Positions 1 to 8,759 are shown, counted from the first letter of the stretch. The stretch: DNA of 16,886 nt from CAZCZY01 sp964503525 (GCA_964503525.1 CAZCZY010000075.1:1-16886); one strand, 5' to 3'. Program-made: numbers and translations. The notes: generated by a model not told the origin, from the sequence alone.

Positions 1-178
1 CATCACGTTTAATCCAGCAGATCCAAGCGATATTGCTCGCGTCATCAAGGATATGTTACGCGACGAAAAGCTACTGGATAAAATGCGGCAACGAGCGCGA
101 CAGGCTACCGACTCGAGTTACCGTTGGGATAAAGAAAAGGAGAATTTGCTCAATCTCTATAAGAAATTGTTACCGTGA
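1..178 (+). CDS. Glycosyltransferase, C-terminal fragment (GT4-like)
   Basis: The reading frame is open from the left window edge (first full codon at position 2) to a TGA at 176-178, giving about 58 residues. The fragment starts with FNPADPSDIARVI, followed by a charged helical segment rich in K, R, D and E, and ends in LYKKLLP. This pattern (a 'D-P-x-D-x-x-x-x-A' segment, then a paired-residue helix and a final 'W-x-x-x-x-x-x-L-x-x-x-Y') is typical of the end of GT-B family 4 glycosyltransferases. The catalytic part lies outside the window, so the substrate cannot be judged. The stop codon overlaps the GTG start of the next gene by 4 bp, which places it in the same transcription unit as the glycosyltransferases downstream. 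Confidence 0.7.
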   Translation, partial: ITFNPADPSDIARVIKDMLRDEKLLDKMRQRARQATDSSYRWDKEKENLLNLYKKLLP

Positions 179-1398
179 ATATTCCTACGCTTTTAATCGC
201 TTACTATTATCCACCACGCGGTGGAGGTGGAACGCAACGTACCGCAAAATACGTAAAGTATTTGCGACAGTTTGGCGTTAAGCCGATCGTTTTGACATCC
301 GGCGATGCCGTGCAAAAAAACGTAGATTTTAGTCTTGCTCCTTTGTCATCTACGCCGGTAGTCCGTGTCAAAGGACAGGAATTCAGTGGTAAAACGCAGC
401 GCCTGGCTGAGATGATTTTGCTGCCTGATTCGATGAGGCTGTGGGTTGCACCTGCTGTTCGTACTGGAATATTGGCAGCAAAAAAGTTTGGGGTCCGGCT
501 GATTTACTCGACCGCATCGCCGTATACTGACCATATTGTCGGCGGACAGATCGCGCGCGCACTCGATGTACCGTGGATCGCAGACTTTAGAGATCTTTGG
601 ACACAAAACTCCCTCTATCAACCACGCGCTCCATGGCAAAAATATTTTCATCGGCGCCTAGAAGGCCAATTTTATCGAGATGCTGATCAAGTGATTGTAG
701 CTAGCGAGTGGCAGCGACAGTCAATTGTTCGGGAATTTTCTGTCCCAGGCGAAAATATATCAACGATCACCAATGGATTTGATCCAGAGGATTTTTTAAG
801 TGCACAAATACCATCGACCTCATCGCCTTCTATTAAAAGTCACTTAACCATCGGCTATCTGGGATCATTTTACGGTAAATATCGCCCAGATGATTTAATT
901 GACGCGCTTGAAATTATTGCTGTTCAACACCCTGACGTAGCAGCAAAACTGAAATTCATTTTTGTGGGTGACTTTGATCGGCAAAGTAGTGCGTTGCTGT
1001 CACGGCCGAGCGTATCAAACATGGTCTCTTTGCAACGGTATGTACCTCATGGAGAGCTGCAGAAAATCCGCGCGCGTCTCGATGCAAATCTTTTGTATTT
1101 TCCAAGACTACCAGGAGCAGGTGCGACGATTCCCCAAAAACTTTTTGAGTACCTGGCAAGTCGCAAGCCAATATTAGCAATTATTCCGGAAGGGGACGCA
1201 TCCAAAATCCTCGAGAACACTGGCGGTGCATTGGTAACGTCATCAACCAATCCCACCGAGCTTGCGATGACTATTGTTAGATTTGTTGAGCGTGTTCGTT
1301 CCGGCACGCTTACGGGAACAACCGTAAACCTGGATAAATTTTCGCGAAAGAACTTGGCCGAACAATTGTCGACCATCATTAAAAAAACTGTCCGATGA
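175..1398 (+). CDS. Glycosyltransferase family 4 (GT-B fold)
   Basis: This 407-residue protein is probably a cytoplasmic or membrane-associated enzyme that adds a sugar from a nucleotide donor to a lipid-linked glycan. The N-terminus has the GT-B pattern: a hydrophobic strand, then YYYPPRGGGGTQRT (residues 11-24), which is the glycine-rich loop of the acceptor domain. The C-terminal donor domain begins near GYLGSFYGKY (about residue 227) and contains IPQKLFEYLA (319-328), matching the family 'P-x-K-x-x-E-Y-x-A' nucleotide-sugar site. The GTG start at 175 overlaps the previous stop (GTGA), and there is no convincing SD, so translational coupling is likely. The length is normal for the family. 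The sugar specificity cannot be read from the sequence. Confidence 0.85.
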   Translation: MNIPTLLIAYYYPPRGGGGTQRTAKYVKYLRQFGVKPIVLTSGDAVQKNVDFSLAPLSSTPVVRVKGQEFSGKTQRLAEMILLPDSMRLWVAPAVRTGILAAKKFGVRLIYSTASPYTDHIVGGQIARALDVPWIADFRDLWTQNSLYQPRAPWQKYFHRRLEGQFYRDADQVIVASEWQRQSIVREFSVPGENISTITNGFDPEDFLSAQIPSTSSPSIKSHLTIGYLGSFYGKYRPDDLIDALEIIAVQHPDVAAKLKFIFVGDFDRQSSALLSRPSVSNMVSLQRYVPHGELQKIRARLDANLLYFPRLPGAGATIPQKLFEYLASRKPILAIIPEGDASKILENTGGALVTSSTNPTELAMTIVRFVERVRSGTLTGTTVNLDKFSRKNLAEQLSTIIKKTVR

Positions 1399-2534
1399 TA
1401 AAAGGTCGCACCATAATACTGTTTGCGACTGTGCCCTGGCATTGGAACTGGCAGCGCCAGCAGGAGTGGGCAAGCCGCCTGGCCGAACACAATAAGGTGA
1501 TTTACATCTCAAACATTGGCGTGAGTAATCATCTACCGATAAATATTCTTCGCAAAATTATCAAGCATCGCGGACCAGCAGAATACACGCACAAATTTTC
1601 TGATACCGCACGCAAGAATCTTCAGTTTGTGACACCTTTGTACATACCGTGGCACGGGATCAACTGGCTCAATCGACTTAACGCGGCCCTGATCAGCAGA
1701 AAAATAATGCCACTCGTTGAGCAGTCACCGCCAGTACTTTGGATATGTACACCGTCGGATACTGTCACGGCGCTCCTCAAATATTTTCCTGATGCGACAA
1801 CACTCTACGACATCGCGATGCGCTTTTCTAAACGGCCAGATATTCCCAAACGCGTTACGGCTGATCAAAATATTCTTGCAAATAAGGTCGACGCCATTAT
1901 GTACGATGCCAAGGCCTCACTTGCGGATTTGCCGCTCACCGTTCGAAATAAAACACATTACGTACCGCAGGGTGTCAATGAGGCGCTCATTACACAAGTT
2001 GTCAGTACTGTGGATCCCATGCGAGGCATCGGTCATCCGCGACTTGGCTACATGGGGACCCTGCACTCGTCAGTGGATATTAAATTGCTACGAACCACGA
2101 TCGAAAATATTCCTACGGCACATCTAATAATGATTGGTTCATATAATAAAATTCCGACGGAGTTACAGCATCCGCGAATATCGTTTACAGGACCCGTTAA
2201 CTTTACGGCACTGCCAAACTATTTACAGTGGCTGGATGTCGGCTTGATTCCGTATCTAAGCAACGATTTTACGGCCGGGGTGTTTCCGACAAAAATGTTT
2301 GAGTATGTTGCAGCAGGCCTGCCGGTCGTCAGTGCTTTTTTACCCGAACTTTTGCAATTTAGTAAGCACCTCGCCATAACATCTAGCCCTGCCGAATTTG
2401 TGGATGCGATCCACAGTGCATTGCAAAAACCTCGCCGCAAGCCAGATATAGCATTTTTGCAGGAGAATAGTTGGGCGGTGCGCTTTTTGGAGGCAATGCG
2501 CATTTTAGATGCAGCAATAAGAGGGCGCTCATGA
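1395..2534 (+). CDS. Glycosyltransferase, TuaH/GumK-like (GT-B)
   Basis: This 379-residue GT-B glycosyltransferase probably acts in the same polysaccharide pathway as its neighbours. The N-terminal motif VPWHWNWQRQQEWASRLA (residues 13-30) resembles the 'W-x-x-x-x-R-x-x-x-x-x-x-L-A' start of TuaH/GumK-type enzymes, which build teichuronic acid or exopolysaccharide repeat units. The C-terminal domain has a GYMGTLHSSVD segment, which in this subgroup begins the donor half, and FPTKMFEYVAAGLPVV (297-312), the nucleotide-sugar binding region. The start ATG overlaps the previous TGA by 4 bp (ATGA) and has no SD. No membrane helix or signal peptide is evident. The subgroup assignment is an inference from motifs; the GT-B assignment is firmer. 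Confidence 0.8.
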   Translation: MIKGRTIILFATVPWHWNWQRQQEWASRLAEHNKVIYISNIGVSNHLPINILRKIIKHRGPAEYTHKFSDTARKNLQFVTPLYIPWHGINWLNRLNAALISRKIMPLVEQSPPVLWICTPSDTVTALLKYFPDATTLYDIAMRFSKRPDIPKRVTADQNILANKVDAIMYDAKASLADLPLTVRNKTHYVPQGVNEALITQVVSTVDPMRGIGHPRLGYMGTLHSSVDIKLLRTTIENIPTAHLIMIGSYNKIPTELQHPRISFTGPVNFTALPNYLQWLDVGLIPYLSNDFTAGVFPTKMFEYVAAGLPVVSAFLPELLQFSKHLAITSSPAEFVDAIHSALQKPRRKPDIAFLQENSWAVRFLEAMRILDAAIRGRS

Positions 2535-5233
2535 AAACCGCTCGTCCATTATTACTGCTGAGCCTGACAATTACGTTATTGACGGCAATGGAATTCCTAA
2601 TCCCGTCAATAAATCAGTTTATTACACCGGTATTTATCGCCGCCGTCGGCATTTATTTTTGGCGAGTACAAAAGTTACGTTGGTTATTTTTCTCAGCACT
2701 ATTTATTAGCGTAATTCCAGAACTACAAGTACAGGTACTCGGGCCCATAGAGTTGCACCACGCTCTAATACTAATATGTTTTGGTTATTTTGTTGTGCCA
2801 TGGTTATTCTTTGCACCCAAAAAACTTCCAAAATTAACTACCCTCTTAATTGGATATTATATTGTGTTGGCTGGCGTTACGCTCGTGCACGCCGGCAGCA
2901 TTCAAAGTTGGCATCGCCTCAGCATCGTTTTATTCATGGTGCTGTTGGCTGTGACTATGCCGCACTACATAAAGACACGACAGCACTTCAAGGAACTATT
3001 TATTGCCATCATCATTACTGGAGTCTTCGCCTCATTAGTAGCACTCGGCGCTCTATATGTAGCAACCGCAACCAACACGTACTTTGAGAGTCCGTATCTT
3101 CATATGAGCATTACCGAGGGTGTGCCGCGCCTCGCCGGGCCGTTACTCGACTCAAATTTTCTGGGGAATTTATTGCTGTTGTCTTTTCCCGCTTGTCTAG
3201 GTCTCTTACTGCTCGGCCTGAAATATAAAATTTATAAAGAATGGTCGACAAAAAAGAAAATTGCACTAAGTGTCGCCCTGGTGTTGTTAGGAGCGGTGTT
3301 ACTTTTGACCTACTCTCGCTCTGCATACCTGGGACTAGGTGCGGCAATTGTACTATTTGCAGTTATGCTCGGGCGCCGGACGTTTACAAAAAATTCCCGA
3401 CGCCTTGCCGTCGTATTGGGCGGTATTATCCTCGCTGCATGCGTCATATATCCACCTTTTCTTGCATATTCTGTTTATCGCACTCCCTCAGTGATCTTGC
3501 CGACAGAATCTAAGGATAAACTCTTGCTAGGTTTTGACCCTCGCACTATCGCCAATGATTATATTAAGAAAATCCAAAACAATGGGCGCTTAACCGACGA
3601 AGAACGAGACGCACTGCTAGCACGAGACGTATCATCTGATTCATTGGGATATCGCTTACTATTTTGGCGGGCAGGAATAGAAATGTTCAAGGACCACCCG
3701 ATTATCGGTGTTGGTGTGGGGCAATTTCGCTATCAATTTAAAAACTATGTCACCGTTACGCACCTACGCGAACCAGATACGCATAATATATTTATCGAAC
3801 AACTCGCAGAAACTGGCGTCATTGGTTTTACGATATTTCTACTTGTATTGTTTGTGACGTTTAAGAATTTTTGGAGAGCATCAAGAGCAAGCACCCGGTG
3901 GTTCGCTGCAGTTGGGGTGATTGGTCTGGCTAGTTTTGTTGCCGTACTCGTTCAATCTGCATTACTCGGCGGCCTCGGCGCGATACCAATCTATATTCTC
4001 TTTGGACTCGCCAGTAGCATTGAGCCACTCATCGACGCTAAACAAAAAAAACAACTTCATCGACAAGACAAAGCCGGCCAACCTCGCCGACTTGTCTATG
4101 TAACAGCGACTACAAAACGAGACGGGCCCGGGAATATGTTGGCGCTTCTGATTCAAAATATCGATCGCACTAAATATGAACCAATTGTAATTACCGTACT
4201 TGGAGGAGGGGATTGGGACGAACTCTATCGTACGCTCAACGTGCAAAGAATTAATTTGGGTCTTAAGAAGCCATTAGATCTTCTCGGCCCAGTGATTGTG
4301 TGGTGGTGGTTGTGGCGCTTAAAACCAGACCTAGTGCACACGCAGATGATCCGTGCAGATGTGTATGGGCGCTGGGCAGCCGCGCGAGTAGAAGTTCCGG
4401 TCGTCACGGCCGTGCACAATATTGATAATTGGAAGCGTTCGTACAAAATCGGCCATCGTATGATGACGTGGATTGATGCTCAAAGTCTTGCAGCCACAAG
4501 TAGTGTGATTGCAGTATCTCAGGCCGTAAGAAATCACTTAATCGACCGTCAAGGTATTTTGCTTGACGCAGTTGCGGTTGTACCAAATGGTATTCAAAAT
4601 CCCGCACAGAGTGACAATCGTATTCCGAGAGACAGTCATATGGCACGAACAAAATACAAAATTCCACACGACGCAGTGCTGATCGGCACTACGGCTCGCG
4701 TGGCACAGCAAAAAGCTCCAGAAGTCTGGCTATCGGCCGCAATTCAAGTGCTGCAGCAGCGTCCCAACGTACAATTTATTTGGGCTGGCCAAGGGCCAAT
4801 GCTCGATTCTATGATTTCTATTACCCATAAACGGGGACTAGAAAAGGTCATTCACTTTGTCGGACAAATAAACGATGTGCCCGAACTGTTACGCACGTTA
4901 GACATCTACGTTTTATCTTCGCGCTTTGAAGGTCTACCGCTTTCGTTGCTCGAGGCCATGTCGGCCGGCGTCGCCAGCATCGCCAGTAACGTGGCTGGCA
5001 ATCCAGAGGTGATAGAAGATGGGCGCACCGGTTTGCTCGTTGCGCCCAACGATTCACAGGCACTCGCGTCCGCAATGATCAAGCTTATAGAAACGCCTGC
5101 GCTCCGAAAGCAATTTGGCGACGCCGGCCAAAAGTTTGTTCGTGAAACATTTAGTCCCAAAAAAATGACTCTCGGTTACGAACAGGTCTACGACGTAGTC
5201 ATGTCAAAGGATCTACAGGAGAACATCTCATGA
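2531..5233 (+). CDS. O-antigen ligase/polymerase-like protein fused to GT4 glycosyltransferase
   Basis: This 900-residue protein joins two activities. Residues 1 to about 500 are a polytopic membrane region with roughly ten to twelve hydrophobic segments. It carries hallmarks of the Wzy/WaaL (O-antigen ligase) family: LTYSRSAYLGLG, a large extracytoplasmic loop, a segment around residue 388 reading HPIIGVGVGQF, then THNIFIEQLAETGVIG near residue 417 with the conserved histidine. After a basic linker, about residues 519-900 form a GT4 glycosyltransferase with an HNIDNWKR segment, a VPNGI segment, and the E-x7-E donor site EGLPLSLLEA (800-809). The start is placed at ATG 2531, not the upstream in-frame ATG 2471: the overlap with the preceding TGA, an SD-like GAGGG and a hydrophobic N-terminus all favour it. 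Polymerase and ligase functions cannot be told apart by sequence. Confidence 0.88.
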   Translation: MKTARPLLLLSLTITLLTAMEFLIPSINQFITPVFIAAVGIYFWRVQKLRWLFFSALFISVIPELQVQVLGPIELHHALILICFGYFVVPWLFFAPKKLPKLTTLLIGYYIVLAGVTLVHAGSIQSWHRLSIVLFMVLLAVTMPHYIKTRQHFKELFIAIIITGVFASLVALGALYVATATNTYFESPYLHMSITEGVPRLAGPLLDSNFLGNLLLLSFPACLGLLLLGLKYKIYKEWSTKKKIALSVALVLLGAVLLLTYSRSAYLGLGAAIVLFAVMLGRRTFTKNSRRLAVVLGGIILAACVIYPPFLAYSVYRTPSVILPTESKDKLLLGFDPRTIANDYIKKIQNNGRLTDEERDALLARDVSSDSLGYRLLFWRAGIEMFKDHPIIGVGVGQFRYQFKNYVTVTHLREPDTHNIFIEQLAETGVIGFTIFLLVLFVTFKNFWRASRASTRWFAAVGVIGLASFVAVLVQSALLGGLGAIPIYILFGLASSIEPLIDAKQKKQLHRQDKAGQPRRLVYVTATTKRDGPGNMLALLIQNIDRTKYEPIVITVLGGGDWDELYRTLNVQRINLGLKKPLDLLGPVIVWWWLWRLKPDLVHTQMIRADVYGRWAAARVEVPVVTAVHNIDNWKRSYKIGHRMMTWIDAQSLAATSSVIAVSQAVRNHLIDRQGILLDAVAVVPNGIQNPAQSDNRIPRDSHMARTKYKIPHDAVLIGTTARVAQQKAPEVWLSAAIQVLQQRPNVQFIWAGQGPMLDSMISITHKRGLEKVIHFVGQINDVPELLRTLDIYVLSSRFEGLPLSLLEAMSAGVASIASNVAGNPEVIEDGRTGLLVAPNDSQALASAMIKLIETPALRKQFGDAGQKFVRETFSPKKMTLGYEQVYDVVMSKDLQENIS

Positions 5234-6054
5234 ATCTTTCTGTTGTAATCGTAAATTATAAAACGCCAAAACTACTGATGCAGTGCCTCCAATCTTTACA
5301 GCACGAGGCGCCGGAAGTTCGTGACGTCATTGTGATCGATAATTCATCTGGTGATGGTTCGATTGCGCTACTAAAAAATAAATACCCGTGGGTCCGTCGC
5401 ATAGCATCACCGATAAATGCTGGCTTTGGTCGCGGCGTAAATTGGGGTATTACAAATGCACGCAACCCGTACATCCTCATTTTAAATCCGGATGTTATTG
5501 CGCAAAACGGATCGTTGCAACAATTATACTCTGAGCTACAGCGCAATCCGACAGTAGGATTAATTGCACCTCAGCTACGATCGCCAGAAGGAACACTGCA
5601 ATATTCCTGTTGTCGCTTCCAAACACCGCTGCTCGTTTTGTTTAGACGATCGTGGTTGGGCAAGACGCGATTTGGAATACGACGGCTCGATCATTTTTTG
5701 ATGAAGGACTATGACCACAGCAGGCCGCGCAATGTAGATTGGGTTATTGGCGGCTGCATGTTAGTTAGACGACAAGCGCTCGAGCAAGTCGGCCTCATCG
5801 ACGAACGTTTTTTTATGTACTTTGAGGACATGGATTGGTGCCGAAGATTTTGGCAAAACGGCTGGCTAGTTCGGTACGAACCGCGCGCCGTCATGATCCA
5901 CCACCATCGTCGCCAATCGGCCTCACGACCAGGCCTACGTGGTTTGCTAAATCCTCTGGGCCGCATCCACCTCATTTCTGGGCTCAAGTATTTTTATAAA
6001 CATATAGGAAACGGCAGAAAACTAGCTTTATCACGCACTCTACGAGCTTCTTGA
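5230..6054 (+). CDS. Glycosyltransferase family 2 (rhamnosyltransferase-like)
   Basis: This 274-residue GT-A glycosyltransferase resembles the WbbL/RfbF rhamnosyltransferase group. It opens with SVVIVNYKTP, then DNSSGDGS (residues 37-44) and NAGFGRGVNWG (63-73), which form the nucleotide-binding core. NPDV (86-89) is the usual variant of the metal-binding DxD motif in this group. The acceptor/catalytic segment is GGCMLVRRQAL followed by FMYFEDMDWCRR (195-206), where the ED pair contains the likely catalytic base. A histidine/arginine cluster, HHHRRQSASR (224-233), precedes a short basic tail without a clear membrane helix. The start overlaps the previous stop (ATGA), with AGGAG about nine bases upstream. 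It is the last gene of the overlapped cluster. The actual sugar is uncertain. Confidence 0.9.
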   Translation: MNLSVVIVNYKTPKLLMQCLQSLQHEAPEVRDVIVIDNSSGDGSIALLKNKYPWVRRIASPINAGFGRGVNWGITNARNPYILILNPDVIAQNGSLQQLYSELQRNPTVGLIAPQLRSPEGTLQYSCCRFQTPLLVLFRRSWLGKTRFGIRRLDHFLMKDYDHSRPRNVDWVIGGCMLVRRQALEQVGLIDERFFMYFEDMDWCRRFWQNGWLVRYEPRAVMIHHHRRQSASRPGLRGLLNPLGRIHLISGLKYFYKHIGNGRKLALSRTLRAS

Positions 6055-6107
6055 CAGAGCACTCTATCTGTGCCAAACTAACCAGTTTTATGAAGTCTCT
6101 CTATAAA
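6051..6107 (+). promoter_or_regulatory. Possible promoter region for the DUF4012 gene
   Basis: The short gap before the DUF4012 gene holds a perfect TTGACA (6051-6056), overlapping the previous stop codon, with only a weak CAAACT at the 17-bp position (6074-6079). A better -10-like TATAAA (6102-6107) lies just four bases before the ATG but has no good -35. No SD is seen before the ATG at 6112. Either element, or simple read-through from the glycosyltransferase cluster, could drive the gene. Confidence 0.25.
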
Positions 6108-6111
6108 CAAT

Positions 6112-7467
6112 ATGAAATCCATCCATAAAAAAATTGTTTTTGCGGTACTTGGCATTTTTATTGCAACTGCGGTTGCAGCGGGTGCCTTTGTTGTGTTCGC
6201 CAAATGGCCTGAGTGGAAACAAGAAGCTAGTGGTATTCAAGAGACATTTTCTGATGCACAACATACCGCCGCGTTAGTAAAGTTATTTTTTGACGCTACG
6301 CCCGATCAAGTACTCGTGCTTTTTCAAAACAGTAACGAGCTTCGCCCAACCGGCGGATTTATTACGGCCTTTGGAGAGGCGACCGTGCAACATGGTCAAT
6401 TAAATTCCTTGTCTGTAACGGCAAGTGATGCGTTTGACGAGCAGCAAACAATCAGACCGCCATTACCAACAGAAATGACCGGCTTGATCTCGACACCATT
6501 TTTAACTATTCGTGACGCTAATTGGGACGTTGACTTTGCAACTGCGGCCGCAACAATTCAAGAATTGTATAGCTCAGCCACTGACAAACGACCAGCCACG
6601 CTTATTGCAGTTACGACTCGTGCTAACGAAAAAATTGTTGAACTGACCGGTCCGTTACAATTCACTATTAACGGTACAGCCTTTACGGTTGACCATCGTA
6701 ATGTAACTGATGAGTTGCAGCGTTTGACAGATCAAGAATTTGCATCCGTCGGCCTCGAAAAAGAGGAACGTAAAGAAGTTCTTGCCGCATTTGCGCAAGC
6801 ACTTGTCCCAAAACTGCGAACGTACGTGCAAGCCCACCCGGCCGAAATGTTTACAACAATGCAGAATCTAATTGCGACCTATGATATTCAAGTGTGGTCG
6901 AGTGACCCCGTGATTGCAGCACATACAAACGCATTGCGCGTAGCACAGACAATTGAGCCGTATCCCGCACAAGATGCATTGATGATGGTCGATGCAAACT
7001 TAAAGTCAAAAAAAACGGACCCATTCATCGAACAGTCGGCTACGCTGCAGGTTGATCTGCTGGGACAGGAAGTAATGAATACATTAGCTGTTACCTACAA
7101 AAATACCGCGACCGAAAGTTTTACAACCACGGAATATAAAGGTTTTGTTCGTGTCTATGTACCAAATGGAAGCGAGTTACGAAGTGTCGCGGGATTGGCT
7201 GATACAAAAACCACCAGCAAGCATAATCGTACGGTATTTAGCGGAATGCTCCGCGTGCCAGTAGGGGAGAGTCGCACAGTAACCTATGTGTATAAAGTTG
7301 GCACACTAAAAGATATGGCGATGGCCGATTATTCCATGTTGCTGGAACGGCAACCGGGTTCGCGACAAATACCATTGACAGTTACGATCAAAAAAGGCGA
7401 CCACGAGCAACAAATTGTGACGGACTTTTCTCAAGATCAGCTACTCAAAATAGACCAGAATAAGTAG
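6112..7467 (+). CDS. DUF4012-family exported protein
   Basis: This 451-residue protein has one N-terminal hydrophobic segment (about residues 8-30), followed by an extracytoplasmic domain, so it is probably membrane-anchored and faces outside. The diagnostic DUF4012 signature is VLVLFQNSNELRPTGGF (67-83), followed by RDANWDVDF (134-142). The remainder is largely beta-rich and has no cysteine-based or protease motif that I recognise. The family has no established biochemical function; members are frequent in CPR and Gram-positive genomes, often near polysaccharide or cell-surface genes, as here. It sits 57 bp after the GT2 gene and 20 bp before the S41 protease gene, so a role in envelope glycan assembly or display is plausible but inferred. 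No SD is visible. Confidence 0.85.
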   Translation: MKSIHKKIVFAVLGIFIATAVAAGAFVVFAKWPEWKQEASGIQETFSDAQHTAALVKLFFDATPDQVLVLFQNSNELRPTGGFITAFGEATVQHGQLNSLSVTASDAFDEQQTIRPPLPTEMTGLISTPFLTIRDANWDVDFATAAATIQELYSSATDKRPATLIAVTTRANEKIVELTGPLQFTINGTAFTVDHRNVTDELQRLTDQEFASVGLEKEERKEVLAAFAQALVPKLRTYVQAHPAEMFTTMQNLIATYDIQVWSSDPVIAAHTNALRVAQTIEPYPAQDALMMVDANLKSKKTDPFIEQSATLQVDLLGQEVMNTLAVTYKNTATESFTTTEYKGFVRVYVPNGSELRSVAGLADTKTTSKHNRTVFSGMLRVPVGESRTVTYVYKVGTLKDMAMADYSMLLERQPGSRQIPLTVTIKKGDHEQQIVTDFSQDQLLKIDQNK

Positions 7468-7479
7468 GTCTGGTAGCAT
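7451..7479 (+). promoter_or_regulatory. Candidate leaderless-type promoter of the S41 protease gene
   Basis: TAGACC (7451-7456) and TAGCAT (7474-7479) are separated by 17 bp and lie 8 bp before the ATG at 7488. Each element matches the sigma-70 consensus at four of six positions. The geometry equals that of the stronger rplI promoter in this window, and there is no SD in the gap. The -35 overlaps the end of the DUF4012 gene, so chance similarity is possible. Confidence 0.35.
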
Positions 7480-7487
7480 ACGCCGGT

Positions 7488-8720
7488 ATGCAAACCGCCT
7501 CGGAACCGCAAAGTGATGTCGTCATGACCCCTCGTCGACGCGGAGGGAAGCTTTTATACTTCCTGCTTCTAATTGTAGTTTTGTTTGGCGGAATTTCTAT
7601 TGGTCGAACAATTACAAAATTACCGATGGAGTCGGCCCCGACGGAGGCCAGCGATAATCGAGAGCTTGATTTGTCCCTCTTTGACAAGGTCTATGACGTT
7701 ATACAACGGGAATTTGTTAACCGACCCGCCGAGACGGCGAATCTTGAATATGGTGCCATTAAAGGCCTTGTTGCTGGCCTCGACGATCCCAACTCAAACT
7801 TTATGGATCCAGAGGAGACCAAGGCTTTTCAGGACAATTTGGCCGGGGTATTTGAAGGTATCGGAATCGAGATTGCCAAACGAGACGGCAACTTGACGGT
7901 GGTGACGCCGCTCTCGGGCTCACCAGCCGAAGAGGTCGGACTAAAAGCTGGGGATGTGATCGTGGCCATCGATGACGAGGACGCATCGTCGCTGACGCTC
8001 GATGAGGCCGTTTTGAAAATTCGTGGGGAAGCAGGGACTGAAGTTCGTCTATTGATTACACGCAAAAAAGATTTTGAGGCCAAAGAGTTTAAAATCACGC
8101 GTGCACCTATTAATATTGAGAGTCTTACCTATGAAATCCGCGACGATGGTATCGCCGTTGTAGAAATCAGCCGTTTTGGTGAGGATACCGCGGACAAAAT
8201 GGAAAAAGCAGCTCAAGATATCTTGGCAAAAGGCGCCAAGGGCATAGTGCTTGATTTGCGCGGCAATCCTGGTGGGTTTTTAGAAAGTTCTGTCGAAATC
8301 GCAAGTTTCTTTGTACAAGAAGGCGTGATTGTGAGCGAAGAATTTGGTGATGGTAACAAGCAAACCTACAACGCGAGAGAAAATGCGCGACTAAAGGACA
8401 TTCCATTGGTGGTTTTGATTAACGAGGGCAGCGCATCAGCCTCAGAAATTTTGGCGGGTGCACTGCAAGATTACGAGCGCGGTACGCTCGTCGGCATTAA
8501 GTCTTTTGGCAAGGGTTCGGTACAGGAGCTTAAGAGTCTCGATAAAAATACGAGTTTGCGATTAACAGTGGCAAAGTTTGTACTGCCCAAGGGTCGCAAG
8601 ATTGACCACGTTGGGATTGAGCCCGATGTTAAGATTGAGCGAACTACAGAAGACATTGAGGCTGACCGCGACCCACAATTGGATAAGGCGCTCGAGCTTG
8701 TAAAGGAAAAAATTAAGTAG
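7488..8720 (+). CDS. S41 family C-terminal processing peptidase (CtpA/Prc type)
   Basis: This 410-residue serine protease is anchored by one N-terminal helix (about residues 21-38) with its catalytic part outside the membrane. Domains run in the family order: a helical cap with FDKVYDVIQREFV and GLDDPNSNFMDPEE (97-110), a PDZ domain at about 115-195 containing FEGIGIEI, SPAEEVGLKAGDVI and IRGEAGTEV, then the S41 core with LDLRGNPGG (255-263). The Ser/Lys dyad is visible as S317 in GSASASE and K342 in SFGKGSVQ, with the supporting Q346, at the same 25- and 29-residue spacings as in CtpB/D1P enzymes, so it should be active. Members trim the C-termini of exported proteins or regulate cell-wall enzymes. 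It follows the DUF4012 gene by 20 bp; that protein is a possible partner, but nothing in the sequence proves it. Confidence 0.95.
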   Translation: MQTASEPQSDVVMTPRRRGGKLLYFLLLIVVLFGGISIGRTITKLPMESAPTEASDNRELDLSLFDKVYDVIQREFVNRPAETANLEYGAIKGLVAGLDDPNSNFMDPEETKAFQDNLAGVFEGIGIEIAKRDGNLTVVTPLSGSPAEEVGLKAGDVIVAIDDEDASSLTLDEAVLKIRGEAGTEVRLLITRKKDFEAKEFKITRAPINIESLTYEIRDDGIAVVEISRFGEDTADKMEKAAQDILAKGAKGIVLDLRGNPGGFLESSVEIASFFVQEGVIVSEEFGDGNKQTYNARENARLKDIPLVVLINEGSASASEILAGALQDYERGTLVGIKSFGKGSVQELKSLDKNTSLRLTVAKFVLPKGRKIDHVGIEPDVKIERTTEDIEADRDPQLDKALELVKEKIK

Positions 8721-8759
8721 CTTCTGCGCGTAGTATCTGCGTGCGGTAATTTCGGCGGT

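Noticed and set aside
2471..2530. Upstream in-frame ATG extending the polymerase-GT4 fusion by 20 residues
   Set aside because: It overlaps the previous gene by 64 bp and adds a non-hydrophobic stretch unlike the family. ATG 2531 gives an ATGA overlap, a nearby GAGGG and a proper hydrophobic start.
4040..4090. Possible missed stop or frameshift between the membrane and GT4 parts of the 900-residue protein
   Set aside because: The frame is open throughout, the linker is an ordinary basic stretch, and no start codon with an SD lies near the GT4 beginning. I treat it as a real fusion pending outside checks.
7452..7473. Short inverted repeat between the DUF4012 and S41 genes as a terminator
   Set aside because: Only five base pairs form, two alternative pairings compete, and no T-run follows.
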